Shown here: positions 1-8,063 of the stretch, in pieces | How positions within the stretch are numbered: position 1 is the stretch's first letter | How the letters are laid out: every line of letters starts with the position of its first letter | Origin: a bacterium | GTDB taxonomy: Bacteria > Vulcanimicrobiota > Xenobia > Xenobiales > JADMJV01 | Length of the DNA stretch: 55,434 nt | Reading direction: 5' to 3' | Assembly (NCBI GenBank): GCA_030149525.1 | Contig: JASBRJ010000335.1 | Span: 1-55,434, forward strand | Notes under the pieces: model-generated | The model's input: the letters and a program-made list of their open reading frames with translations, nothing else | The model's database searches: none | What the model was told of the DNA's origin: nothing | Position numbers and translations under genes: made by a program

Positions 1-212
1 CTCTCTTGATCAAAGAAATCCCCGACAAATCGAAGAGCGACCCTGAGCGGGTCCTCCGTCCATTCGCCGGCGTCGGCCTGGCGAGACTCCAGAATGGCCT
101 CATTGAACCGCTCCACATCCTCCTCTCGCCAACTTTCACCCGACGTGACGAAGCCGCTGTATAGTCCAAGAAAAAAGAGAAATCCACACAATAAAAAAAA
201 CCGCTTGTCCAT
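1..212 (-). CDS. Partial hypothetical membrane or secreted protein (5' end only)
   Basis: Only the first 70 codons lie in the window; the gene runs off the left edge. ATG at 212 on the minus strand opens MDKRFFLLCGFLFFLGLYSG, a hydrophobic signal peptide or membrane anchor. An acidic region follows (about residues 25-60: SWREEDVERFNEAILESRQ). No catalytic motif is visible. It lies 52 bp downstream of the pilC-like gene on the same strand, so it may share that transcript and have an envelope or pilus role; that is inference from position only. No stop codon interrupts the frame. Confidence 0.6.
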   Translation of the reverse strand, partial: MDKRFFLLCGFLFFLGLYSGFVTSGESWREEDVERFNEAILESRQADAGEWTEDPLRVALRFVGDFFDQE

Positions 213-264
213 AACTTGAGACTAACGGCTTTTTGTGTCAGGCCTGTGGCCGACGGTCGATTCT

Positions 265-1503
265 TTAGAGGTTATTGAGAAGCTGTACCATCGGCAAGAA
301 CGATGCTACGGTAATGAAGCCGACCACGAGACCCATCACGGCCATAATCAAAGGCTCGATGAGGGAGGAGAGTTGATCGAGTTGATGCTCCACGTCCTCC
401 TCATACATCTGACCGATACGGCGAACCATCTCGGCCAGCGTACCGGTCTCTTCACCGACCTTAATCATGTGAAGGGCCATAGCACTGAACACTTCGTGGC
501 TCTCGAAAGCGGCAAAAACACTGGAGCCTTGGAGCAACGACTCACGCGACCAACGGATTCGGCGCGAGTAGACCTCGTTGTTGGCAACCTTCTCCACTAC
601 CAGCAGCGTCTCGGCAAGAGACACACCAGAGTCGAGAAGGGTGGCCATGGTAAAAAGCACACGTGCCTGAGTGGCCATTCGGAAAAGGGGTCCGACCACT
701 GGGATGCGGAGCAGATATTGGTCCACGTAGTATCGGATCTCAGGAGTCTTGTCCAGATTCTGATAGAGGTTGAACAGCATGATGGACCCGAGGACGGTGC
801 CGACAGCCAGCGGGCCGGAAACCCAGGGATTTCGGAGCGTGCTGGCGATCCACATCATGATTCGGGTGGGCAGCGGTAGCGTGGTGTTCATGGACTCGAA
901 GATGGGAATCATCTGAGGCATGATGTAGAAGGTGAAGAACGCCACAACGCACACGGCTACGACAAAAATCACCGCCGGGTAAGCCAGGGTACTCTGCACC
1001 TTCTTCTGCATACCCACGGTCTTTTCCAGGAGATCCGCGAGCTTCTTGAGTGCGATATCCAGGTTACCGGACGTCTCACCGGCTTTGACTAGGGCGATAA
1101 AGATATTACCGAAAACCCGGGGTTGCTCGCCCAAAGCTTGAGAGACCGACTTACCGCCCTCGACTTCCTCCGCCACCCTGTTCATAACAAGGTTGAGGTT
1201 GTGATCTTCACCCCTCGAGCAGAAACGCAAAGCGCGGTTCACTGCGATACCGGCGTTAACCATAACGGCCAGCTGCCGACAATACACAGCGAGACTGTCG
1301 ATCTTAACACGAGGAGAGCGCTTGAGCGCGTTAGCGGTGGCACTGGACTTTTGTTCCTCTACCACCAAAACGTTCTTATAGACAGCACGTAAGCGCTCTT
1401 GTGCCGCCTGGGCATTCGGAGCGCTTAGGGTGCCAGAGACTACCTGATCTCGTTCGTCAATGACTTTGAATATAAAGCTGGCCACATAGGAACCGTTCGC
1501 CAA
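265..1503 (-). CDS. pilC: PilC/GspF-family type IV pilus or type II secretion inner-membrane platform protein
   Basis: 412 aa, the normal family length (about 400). Two GspF/T2SSF repeats are visible. The first is about residues 70-190, with a YCRQLAVMVNAGI-type start, the G-GKSVSQAL and VKAGETSGNLD signatures and a membrane segment at about 168-195. The second is about residues 275-405, with LFTMATLLDSGVSLAETL, KVGEETGTL and a final membrane helix. A third hydrophobic segment lies at about 225-245. The protein forms the inner-membrane platform that works with the assembly ATPase. The longest frame starts at TTG 1503, with AGGAG 16 nt upstream. A GTG at 1485 would give the more typical MASFIFKVIDE start and is equally possible. 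It is divergent from tatD with only 21 bp between them. Whether it serves pili or type II secretion cannot be told here. Confidence 0.93.
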   Translation of the reverse strand: MANGSYVASFIFKVIDERDQVVSGTLSAPNAQAAQERLRAVYKNVLVVEEQKSSATANALKRSPRVKIDSLAVYCRQLAVMVNAGIAVNRALRFCSRGEDHNLNLVMNRVAEEVEGGKSVSQALGEQPRVFGNIFIALVKAGETSGNLDIALKKLADLLEKTVGMQKKVQSTLAYPAVIFVVAVCVVAFFTFYIMPQMIPIFESMNTTLPLPTRIMMWIASTLRNPWVSGPLAVGTVLGSIMLFNLYQNLDKTPEIRYYVDQYLLRIPVVGPLFRMATQARVLFTMATLLDSGVSLAETLLVVEKVANNEVYSRRIRWSRESLLQGSSVFAAFESHEVFSAMALHMIKVGEETGTLAEMVRRIGQMYEEDVEHQLDQLSSLIEPLIMAVMGLVVGFITVASFLPMVQLLNNL

Positions 1504-1524
1504 GAACAGAACGGCTCCTGGCAG

Positions 1525-2301
1525 ATGATCGACTCACACGTACATATCGATGCGAAAGCCTACCAAGAGATGGCGGGAGGGGTTGAGAGAGTGCTCCTAA
1601 ACGCCGCAAATGCCGGCGTCAAGAGGTTTATCGCCCCCGCTCTCCACCTGGACTCCCACACCCAACTTTGCACGATTGAAGAGAAATTTCCCCAGGTCTT
1701 TCCGGCTGTGGGAGTCCATCCGCACGAAGCCTCGGCCGAAAGAAGCGAGGGACTTCACCAAGCCCTGGAAGAGAGACTGGACCAAGCGAGAGTCCCTATC
1801 TTGGGAGAGACCGGGCTCGAAGGGCACTATGACTTTGTCCCCATGCAAACGCAACTTGAGAGCTTAAGAATTCATCTGGATGTCGCCAAGTCGACAGGAG
1901 TCCCGATCATTCTCCACTGCAGACAAACAGAAGAACTGCTTTATCAAGAACTGAAAACCTATAACCTGCCTGCGGCAGGCGTTGTGCACTGCTTCACCGG
2001 AACATGGGAGTGGGCCCAAAAATTTCTGGAACTGGGATTCTACATCGGACTGACCGGTATCGTGACCTTTAGAAAGGCAGACGATGTCCACGAAGTGGCT
2101 CGACAAATCCCTCTGGAACGCCTCCTGGTGGAGACCGACGGTCCCTATCTCGCCCCCATCCCGTTCCGCGGGAAAACGAATATGCCGGAATACATTCCCC
2201 ACATCGTCAACCGAGTGGCCGAACTCCGAGAATCTTCGCCGGACGCCATCGGTCGATGCACGGCCCGGAACACCGCCGATATCTTTCGCCTACCAAACTG
2301 A
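1525..2301 (+). CDS. tatD: TatD-family metal-dependent deoxyribonuclease
   Basis: 258 aa, the usual TatD length. It has the TIM-barrel metallohydrolase pattern in order: HVHID at residues 5-9 (HxH metal ligands), GVHPHE near 72, GETGLEGHYD near 96 (glutamate ligand), ILHCRQ near 130, VVHCFTG near 153 and VETDGPYLAP near 203 (aspartate ligand). Family members are cytoplasmic 3'-5' exonucleases acting on DNA. All the usual metal ligands are present, so the protein should be active. ATG at 1525 has only a weak upstream ribosome-binding sequence. The gene is divergent from the pilC-like gene, and the next gene starts 121 bp downstream. Confidence 0.93.
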   Translation: MIDSHVHIDAKAYQEMAGGVERVLLNAANAGVKRFIAPALHLDSHTQLCTIEEKFPQVFPAVGVHPHEASAERSEGLHQALEERLDQARVPILGETGLEGHYDFVPMQTQLESLRIHLDVAKSTGVPIILHCRQTEELLYQELKTYNLPAAGVVHCFTGTWEWAQKFLELGFYIGLTGIVTFRKADDVHEVARQIPLERLLVETDGPYLAPIPFRGKTNMPEYIPHIVNRVAELRESSPDAIGRCTARNTADIFRLPN

Positions 2302-2422
2302 AAGTCCGAAGCCGCGCACTCACAGTATAGAGAAGATTTTCTCGAAAGAGTGTCCCGTTTTTTTTCCTCTTGGGTATAACAGGTTATGGAGAGGAGTCGG
2401 TAAATACTTCTCTGTGTAGGGA

Positions 2423-2914
2423 ATGGAAACAGCAAAAAAAGAGATAGTCTTTCGGACAAAGATTACAAAAAAACTGGCAGCAATGGGTATGCTTCCTCTC
2501 GCAGCATCGGCGGCTCTGGCGTTCTTCGCTTTTGACGCCGGCAGGAAGTTTGCCCCCACCGACCCGTCGAGATACTTATTCGTGGGAATTCCCGCTCTTA
2601 TTTCGGCAACCATCCTGGTGAGCATATTGGCGGTTTGCAATCATTTCCTGGGCCGAACCATCTCGCTAACCAAAGACGAGCTGACCTACAAAGACAACAA
2701 GACGGTCATGACCCTTCCGATCGCCGAGATGGCCTACAGCCCTCCTTCGGAAGACGCTACCCTGGCCACCATCATGTTCAGTGACGGCAACAACTTCATT
2801 CAGATTCCCCAACTGTTTCTGGGAGAGACAGAATTCAAGCAACTGACTCGATTTCTAAAAAAACGCCGCCGGGCTGCCTCAGAAGACCCTTTGCAAAAGA
2901 CTTACTCGCTCTGA
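2423..2914 (+). CDS. Hypothetical protein with two membrane helices
   Basis: 163 aa, not recognised. Two hydrophobic helices are visible at about residues 19-37 (MLPLAASAALAFFAF) and 50-72 (FVGIPALISATILVSILAV). A hydrophilic C-terminal half follows, with short beta-like stretches (LTKDELTYKDNKTVMTLPIAEM) and a basic KKRRR cluster near 145. The layout resembles small membrane proteins with a PH-like cytosolic domain, but I see no diagnostic motif. ATG at 2423 is chosen because the frame opens there. The 120-bp gap upstream contains an eight-T run at 2359 but no convincing hairpin. Confidence 0.7.
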   Translation: METAKKEIVFRTKITKKLAAMGMLPLAASAALAFFAFDAGRKFAPTDPSRYLFVGIPALISATILVSILAVCNHFLGRTISLTKDELTYKDNKTVMTLPIAEMAYSPPSEDATLATIMFSDGNNFIQIPQLFLGETEFKQLTRFLKKRRRAASEDPLQKTYSL

Positions 2915-2948
2915 AGGAGCCGCCCCGACCTGTTCGAAGTGCATAGGC

Positions 2949-3128
2949 GTGGACGAACAAGCAATACACTCACAATTTGTTAAGATCGCTCTGGCCCTTA
3001 CTCCGCCTTTGCTTCGAAACAAGAACGTTCAAACTCCCCAAGAAGCGGTTGCCCTGTATATGGAAGTGTACGATTCCGTCATCCAGGCCGCTGTTGCCAA
3101 TCAAGAGCAAGCGCAAGAAGCTTCTTAA
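2949..3128 (+). CDS. Small hypothetical protein (59 aa)
   Basis: Short reading frame from GTG 2949 to TAA 3128. The product has a helical, protein-like composition: VDEQAIHSQFVKIALALTPP at the start, then a polar turn (RNKNVQTPQEA), an amphipathic helix (VALYMEVYDSVIQAAVANQ) and an acidic, Gln-rich tail. The frame is clean and the hydrophobic pattern is regular. By contrast, the longer overlapping frame at 2977-3204 is rich in Arg, Leu and Pro and looks like a shadow. There is no clear Shine-Dalgarno directly upstream, so the start is uncertain. It lies 34 bp after the preceding membrane-protein gene and may be translated from the same message. Function unknown. Confidence 0.5.
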   Translation: MDEQAIHSQFVKIALALTPPLLRNKNVQTPQEAVALYMEVYDSVIQAAVANQEQAQEAS

Positions 3129-3261
3129 GCTTTTGGGAACAAGCACGACTGCCGCGCGAGACCTCGTCTCGCATTTTCAGTCTGCTCTCAGAACTCGAGT
3201 CTGAACGCCTTAGAAGTACCTGCCATCCGTGAAAGGATTTGAACGGGGCTTTTCTTTGACC

Positions 3262-4524
3262 CTACTCCGAAGCGTCGTCTTCCTGGCCTGCCTGCTTCAA
3301 ACGCTCCAATAACCGCTGGCGAAAACCAGTAGGGGCTGCGGAAGCCAGACCTTGATCAATATCCACGCTCGGCTCCACGGTTCTCAGCACACTTTCCATC
3401 AATCCTACGGGAGCAGAATGCACCAAATCCCGGCGCAGGCGCCCCTCAAGAGACAAGCTGGGGGTCCAGGGAGAAACCCCGCCAACAAAACTTGAGACGG
3501 CGAAAGCCGCTGGAACAAGACTCACCAGGACCGCCACTGCCAAACAGGCCAGGTCCACAGGCCACGCGCCCTCAACCATCCCCCACAAGACGACAAAATA
3601 TCCACAGCACCACCAGGGTAGAAACTCCTCTGAGATCCCCCCCCGCGCCGCCACGGAAAAGAGGGCGATAAAGGCTAAAATTGGGACAAGACCCATGTAC
3701 CAGTAAGACTCACCCCATAAGACTGAGGGAATCAGAGGCAACCAGGCACCCACCAACTGGAAAGTTCGCTCTGCGTACCGCCTACGATGAGCCTCAAAAA
3801 GAAAGGGTAAAGCCAACTCCACCTCGCGCTCGTCAGCCTGCCGCGACTGCTCCTCCTTCACAATTCCCAGCAGAGTCGTGGCCACAAAAGACAGAAAAAA
3901 CCAGAGCAAGAGAGACTGAGAGAGCGCCCGCAGCCCGAAGGGTCGGGCGGCTGCCTCGAAAAACAGAGTCATAAACCAGGCGGCACCTGCTAAAGCCAGT
4001 CCTGCACGAATGGACGACAACCCCTTTCCCGTTGCCTTCTTCTTGGACCAAGCTATGGGAGCCGAAGCCAGCAAAGCGGGCAAGAGAAGCCCGGCCGAGA
4101 AGAAGTCTCGTTGGAACCAAAGAAGGGTTAAGAGTGAGATCAGTGCGGGGAACCAGCGAACCGCGGTCGAGGAGAGCAAAAAGACCACCAGAATGAGAGC
4201 CAAGTAGAGCTTAAGGGAAAGGAGCACCTGGTCGGCCTGACCGCTTCGCAGGGGAAAGAAAAGCGAGGAAGCCCAGAAAGGTAGACCGTAGGCTAAAACC
4301 TTTCCGATATAGCGGAGCCTAGACACAGCTTCGCCAACACCGGCGTAATAAAAAAAGCCGGCCAGGCAAAAGATCCTCAATAAAACGAGGGCCACCCATC
4401 CCATTTGTACCGCCTGAGCCCCAAGCCAGGGAGAAAGAAACAAGAAAGCAAATCCCAGCATCTCTACCCCTCCCACAAACAGGGGCTCGGCAAGCCTCGG
4501 TTCTGCTCCCCGGTTACCTTTCAA
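3262..4524 (-). CDS. Polytopic membrane protein of unknown function
   Basis: 420 aa with about ten hydrophobic helices filling residues 15-365, including FAFLFLSPWLG, GLPFWASSLFF, LILVVFLLSSTAV, GLALAGAAWFMTLFF, LLLWFFLSFVATTLLGIV and DLACLAVAVLVSLVPAAFAV. A charged C-terminal tail of about 50 residues should be cytosolic. No transporter or enzyme signature is recognised. Its start overlaps the end of the PilO-like gene by 11 bp, and that gene follows the ECF sigma gene by 6 bp, so the three are very likely one operon. This suggests an envelope role under the sigma factor, but that is inference. The 133-bp gap downstream holds no gene I can see. Confidence 0.75.
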   Translation of the reverse strand: MKGNRGAEPRLAEPLFVGGVEMLGFAFLFLSPWLGAQAVQMGWVALVLLRIFCLAGFFYYAGVGEAVSRLRYIGKVLAYGLPFWASSLFFPLRSGQADQVLLSLKLYLALILVVFLLSSTAVRWFPALISLLTLLWFQRDFFSAGLLLPALLASAPIAWSKKKATGKGLSSIRAGLALAGAAWFMTLFFEAAARPFGLRALSQSLLLWFFLSFVATTLLGIVKEEQSRQADEREVELALPFLFEAHRRRYAERTFQLVGAWLPLIPSVLWGESYWYMGLVPILAFIALFSVAARGGISEEFLPWWCCGYFVVLWGMVEGAWPVDLACLAVAVLVSLVPAAFAVSSFVGGVSPWTPSLSLEGRLRRDLVHSAPVGLMESVLRTVEPSVDIDQGLASAAPTGFRQRLLERLKQAGQEDDASE

Positions 4525-5107
4525 GGAAATAGGCCCTCAAAGGAATCACTATGGACAATTCTCCGCTGTTGGAAACTGGACTCACCGCCGAAACCCTCAA
4601 CTCGCCGATAGAGATGGGCACCTTTTGCTCCTGAGCCACCACAGATATCAGTTTCAAGAAATCGGGGAGAGCAAAAAACCGTCCCTCTAAATTCAATTCA
4701 AAGTCGACGGAAAAAAACGGCTCCCAAACCTGTCTTTGACCGGGTGTCACACTTTTAAATTCGAGATACGCCCGCTCACTGGACGAGAACGACTCATCCT
4801 TCAACCCCTCGGTCACAGCCTCCACAAAACGGGCCACCTGACCGGCACTCTCGCCGCGACTCACCGCCTCTTCCGAACTCATCTTCAGGCCGGTCACCTC
4901 GGAGAATTGAGACAGCAAGACCGCGTAGTCGTCTTTCAGATAGCGAAAACTCACGTCAACAGCCTGCACTTCGGAAAACCGCTGCTCAGCAGCGAGAGAA
5001 TCACGCTTTAAAGCTTGAAGATCCCGATACCTGTCGTAAACGCCGGCACGAAAAAAGCTGTAACCTAAGAGAAGAAGCGGAAGTAGGCAAGGGACCAAAT
5101 ACCGCAT
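4514..5107 (-). CDS. PilO/GspM-like membrane-anchored protein
   Basis: 197 aa. One N-terminal membrane helix (residues 4-20, LVPCLLPLLLLGYSFFRAG) is followed by a heptad-rich helical stretch (about 25-65: YRDLQALKRDSLAAEQRFSEVQ) and a C-terminal alpha/beta domain. That domain shows the pattern typical of PilO/GspM: VDFELNLEGRFFALPDFLKLI, then IGELRVSAV, then GELSIVIPLRAYFLE. PilO proteins sit in the periplasm and link the inner-membrane pilus platform to the outer membrane. The call rests on architecture and strand pattern and not on an invariant motif, so it is tentative. It starts 6 bp after the ECF sigma stop codon. It has no HxxxCxxC zinc motif, and its membrane helix is N-terminal, so it is not a standard zinc anti-sigma factor. 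Confidence 0.55.
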   Translation of the reverse strand: MRYLVPCLLPLLLLGYSFFRAGVYDRYRDLQALKRDSLAAEQRFSEVQAVDVSFRYLKDDYAVLLSQFSEVTGLKMSSEEAVSRGESAGQVARFVEAVTEGLKDESFSSSERAYLEFKSVTPGQRQVWEPFFSVDFELNLEGRFFALPDFLKLISVVAQEQKVPISIGELRVSAVSPVSNSGELSIVIPLRAYFLER

Positions 5108-5113
5108 AACCGG

Positions 5114-5740
5114 CTATTCCGGCAACGGATATCCCTGATGACCCAGCAGATTGCCAAGCTTGTCCAAGGCTCGCTTTAGGCGTGACTGCACTGTTCCCAA
5201 GGGAAGCTCCAGAACGGAGGCAACCTCTTTATAAGACAAGTCGGCGACGTAGCGGAGCAGCACCACCGAACGAAACTCTGCAGGCAGTGCTCTAACGGCT
5301 TCCTGGACATCGAGGGCGGTATCGACTTTTGCCCCAACGCCCTCAGAGCGCTCTTCCGGAGCCTTGAGACCGCCCACCACTTCCTGCTCTCGTTTCTGAG
5401 CGCGAGTCGCGTTGAGAAAACTGTTCATGGTGACCCGGTAGATCCAGGTGCTGAACTTGGAGTCATGCCGGAAGCGGGGCAACCCTCGGAGGATCTTGAT
5501 CCAGGCCTCCTGGGCCAGATCTTCTGCTTGGTGGGAATTCTTCGTGAAGGAAAGAGCCATGGAAAAGATCGTGTCTTGGTAAAGCTCAATCAGGCGTTCG
5601 ATGGCGTGAGATTCGCCTTTCTGCGCTCGATGAAGCAGAGTCGTGGGCTCCCCCTTGACGGTTTGAGAGAGCCGCTCCGAAAGGCGACCGAGCTCCCCTG
5701 CCCACGATTTTCCTACTGCTGTTGTACTTGATGACACCAT
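5114..5740 (-). CDS. ECF-type RNA polymerase sigma factor
   Basis: 208 aa. Region 2 spans about residues 45-115: LIELYQDTIFSMALSFTKN, then the core-binding and -10 signature AEDLAQEAWIKILRGL, then FSTWIYRVTMNSFLN. A spacer follows, and region 4 lies at about 150-200: LPAEFRSVVLLRYVADLSYKEVA, followed by the helix-turn-helix LPLGTVQSRLKRAL. It should direct RNA polymerase to a small regulon. The extra N-terminal 35 residues (Ser/Thr-rich) are a little longer than usual. ATG 5740 is used. The two genes behind it (PilO-like, polytopic membrane) are tightly spaced, so one of them may act as a non-canonical anti-sigma partner, but no zinc anti-sigma motif is visible. Confidence 0.92.
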   Translation of the reverse strand: MVSSSTTAVGKSWAGELGRLSERLSQTVKGEPTTLLHRAQKGESHAIERLIELYQDTIFSMALSFTKNSHQAEDLAQEAWIKILRGLPRFRHDSKFSTWIYRVTMNSFLNATRAQKREQEVVGGLKAPEERSEGVGAKVDTALDVQEAVRALPAEFRSVVLLRYVADLSYKEVASVLELPLGTVQSRLKRALDKLGNLLGHQGYPLPE

Positions 5741-5828
5741 ACTACTTTACCATAACCCTCGCCGTCCGGCACCAGCATGATGCTTCAAAGGCGGTGCGTT
5801 TCCTCCATGACAAGGCTCCACAGAGAAA

Positions 5829-6539
5829 TCAGTTGAGGGCCGGCTCCACAAGTCGTGGTCCGAGCTCCCAGGTCACTTTGTCCCCCTCCCGGTAAAGATC
5901 GATGTTCTGAAAGGTGAGTTCCACCGGTACAGGCTTCACTAGCTGATGAACCAACCGGCGCGCCGCCACGCTGTCTTGAGACTCGGCGACGGTGAGAAGA
6001 CGCCCGTCCTGCATTTCAATCTGGGCAAAATGAAGATGCTGAGGAGCCCCGGCCCAGTGAAAACGGAAAGTTCGCACGGTCAATGCCGTCACGGGGGCGA
6101 GATCGACCCAGACCTCCTCCCCGCCTACCTGGAGGTAGAGTTGAGAGCCCCGAAGACCGATGACGGCCCTCTCGACTTTTCCGGTACTCTTCACCCGCCT
6201 GGAAAGACGAGGAAGCTCTCGCCCTCCGAAAGCCAAAGCCAACGAGGCCGCTTGAACCGCAGTCAGAACGTGGCCTGCCTTTCGGGTGAGAAGTGCTCTT
6301 ACCGTGAGAGCGGCGGCCACGGCGAACCCACCTAAGGCCCCCCACTCCTCCGGCTGTACGGTCGATTTGTGCTCAAGATCGTAGGTAAACTCCAGGCTTC
6401 CTTCGTTATTGGACACCTCGCGCAGCTGAAAAACTCCGGCCTCACCGCGGGAGACCCTCTGGGCGGTCCGAAATATAAAACTCTCAAGCGATTCCAGAGG
6501 TCTCGACTTTTCATAGAGTTGAAGCGCTTTATTCGACAT
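5829..6539 (-). CDS. Hypothetical protein with a central membrane segment
   Basis: 236 aa, not recognised. The N-terminal 60 residues are polar with a basic patch (RTAQRVSRGE). A hydrophobic stretch at about 68-85 (WGALGGFAVAAALTVRALL) and another at about 92-104 (TAVQAASLALAF) could be a membrane hairpin. The C-terminal half is rich in beta strands (VIGLRGSQLYLQVGGEEVWV, LHFAQIEMQDGRLLTV, VELTFQNIDLY) and resembles a PH-like or bacterial stress-response barrel, but no motif confirms this. It lies just downstream (7 bp) of the next gene on the same strand and probably shares its transcript. The call is kept descriptive. Confidence 0.65.
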   Translation of the reverse strand: MSNKALQLYEKSRPLESLESFIFRTAQRVSRGEAGVFQLREVSNNEGSLEFTYDLEHKSTVQPEEWGALGGFAVAAALTVRALLTRKAGHVLTAVQAASLALAFGGRELPRLSRRVKSTGKVERAVIGLRGSQLYLQVGGEEVWVDLAPVTALTVRTFRFHWAGAPQHLHFAQIEMQDGRLLTVAESQDSVAARRLVHQLVKPVPVELTFQNIDLYREGDKVTWELGPRLVEPALN

Positions 6540-6546
6540 AATGTTC

Positions 6547-7254
6547 TTATTCTATAGGAAGAGTATAAAGACTCTTTTTGCTGCGTGCCGACTCCAGCAA
6601 TTCCCATCGAGGCTTACCGAGAGGCGGCACAACCGCCCGAAGAGTGACGGGCAGATTGTAGTCGACGGCCTTGCCCTGAAGCTGCCAGGCGGAGAGAACG
6701 TCGGAAGAATCCTGAAAGTCGTGACTTAAGGGCGACTGTCGCTCCATCTCGACTTTCCACTGCTGCTCCACGAAGCCGGCCTGGCCCTCTTCAAGCATCT
6801 TGTCGAGCGCACTGCCTTCAGCCGCAAAGGGCTTCAGCTTGACGGTCACCGTTTCTGCCGCCTCTTTGCTGCAGGCAAACAAAAACTGCCCTTGCCCCCA
6901 GCGAGTCGGCAAGAGAAATTCAAAGGCCCAACCTTCGGCACGGCCTGTCGGATCAAGTTTTCCTTTGGACTGAAGCTTTGTAAGGCGAGCTTCGGGGTCG
7001 AACGACTTGATAATCTCTTCGGCAAGCTCGAAAGCTTCGCGCGCCGTGATCGGTCCACCCGGTCCCTCTAGCTCCTCCGATGCTTGGTGTTCTCTGCGTA
7101 GCTTGTCTACACCCTGAGGCAGAAGCGCGCTGCTGTCATAGCTTTCGCCTCCGCTGGAAAACCGGCCGAATATCTTTTTAAAGAATGACCACATCTTTAG
7201 GATTTGAGGCCGTTCGTTCGCCGACCGAGCGAATCCTCGTTGAAGTTTTGACAC
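6547..7254 (-). CDS. Hypothetical protein
   Basis: 235 aa from GTG 7254, which has AAAGGA about 10 nt upstream. An alternative ATG at 7194 would give a 215-aa protein beginning MWSFFKKIFGRF, an amphipathic basic helix often seen at a membrane surface. The rest is soluble: a helical part (ITAREAFELAEEIIKSFDPEA) is followed by alternating strands (AEGWAFEFLLPTRWGQGQFL, AETVTVKLKPF, VDYNLPVTLRAVVPPL). The YSIRK-like or lipobox motifs of exported proteins are absent. It is divergent from the gene at 7333, with 78 bp between them. Function unknown. It probably forms a two-gene operon with the downstream hypothetical gene. Confidence 0.6.
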   Translation of the reverse strand: MSKLQRGFARSANERPQILKMWSFFKKIFGRFSSGGESYDSSALLPQGVDKLRREHQASEELEGPGGPITAREAFELAEEIIKSFDPEARLTKLQSKGKLDPTGRAEGWAFEFLLPTRWGQGQFLFACSKEAAETVTVKLKPFAAEGSALDKMLEEGQAGFVEQQWKVEMERQSPLSHDFQDSSDVLSAWQLQGKAVDYNLPVTLRAVVPPLGKPRWELLESARSKKSLYTLPIE

Positions 7255-7332
7255 AGCCGTTTTTTCCTTTCACAGTCGGAGGAAGGACTTGAAAATTGAA
7301 AAATATGCTAGAAAATTCGTGGAGAAATTCAA

Positions 7333-8007
7333 GTGATCGAAACAGCCATTCAGCCGAAATCAGAGCCCGCGGGCGGACATGACGATATCTGCGAAGCCGT
7401 AGGACGCTCCTTTGACAGAGCCTTCGCTCGAATGGGCACCAATCCGAAATCGGTCACCACAACTTTTGAAGCGGCTCTGGAGGGACTCAGGAAAGCCAAG
7501 AACCCGGAGCTTCGCTTAAGAAGCATTGCCAAATCAGCGGCCCTCTCCACCGGCCGCTGCCACGGGAACGTTGTGGAAACCGGGCGGGTGATGCTCGATC
7601 TGCTGGACAATCTCTCTGAAAAGCACGGATTTAAGCCTGAGGTTGCTAAGGATCAAATTCTGCTGGGAATCGCTGAGGGCGCCTGTCAAATCGGTCCGGT
7701 GGTTTACTGTCGATTTCTGGACGTCGCCTGCGACTACAAAGAGGGCGCCGACGACTGGATCGCCCGAAACCGGAAACTTCCCGTGCTCAACGAGCCGATC
7801 CCTCTGCCTGTCATCGTTCCGTACGAAAATGAGCTGACTCTGGCACCATCTACTCCTCTAGAATCTCACCCGGTCGCAAACTCGGAGAACGACCCAACCG
7901 CTCCATCGGACAACGATAGCAACGAGGTTCGCTGGAGTCGACCGAAGCAAAAACGGAGTATTTTCTCCAGACTCTCTGACGCAGTGGGGCAGTTCTTCGG
8001 CGGGTAA
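7333..8007 (+). CDS. Hypothetical helical protein
   Basis: 224 aa from GTG 7333, with GGAG nine bases upstream. Residues 15-150 are mostly helical (ICEAVGRSFDRAFARMG, TFEAALEGLRKAKNPELRLR, VVETGRVMLDLLDNLSEKHG, AKDQILLGIAEGACQIGPVVY). A low-complexity linker follows (PLPVIVPYENE, Pro/Ser/Asn-rich, about 155-200). The tail is basic and amphipathic (KQKRSIFSRLSDAVGQFFGG), similar in character to the N-terminus of the protein encoded divergently at 7254. Two Cys near 130-145 are unpaired by any motif. I do not recognise the family and propose no function. Confidence 0.6.
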   Translation: MIETAIQPKSEPAGGHDDICEAVGRSFDRAFARMGTNPKSVTTTFEAALEGLRKAKNPELRLRSIAKSAALSTGRCHGNVVETGRVMLDLLDNLSEKHGFKPEVAKDQILLGIAEGACQIGPVVYCRFLDVACDYKEGADDWIARNRKLPVLNEPIPLPVIVPYENELTLAPSTPLESHPVANSENDPTAPSDNDSNEVRWSRPKQKRSIFSRLSDAVGQFFGG

Positions 8008-8063
8008 GCTGCGCTTTCAAGCCTTCCAGGAGGTCTTTCTGCAGGCGAGAAACACTTTCCATT

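Noticed and set aside
235-879. 214-aa His-rich frame opposite pilC
   Set aside because: His/Glu-rich composition is typical of antisense to a hydrophobic gene; the pilC-like frame is certain.
2977-3204. 75-aa frame rich in Arg, Leu and Pro
   Set aside because: It overlaps the more protein-like 59-aa frame at 2949 and has shadow-type composition.
5107-5114. PilO-like protein as a standard zinc anti-sigma factor
   Set aside because: No HxxxCxxC motif, and its membrane helix is N-terminal with the domain outside.
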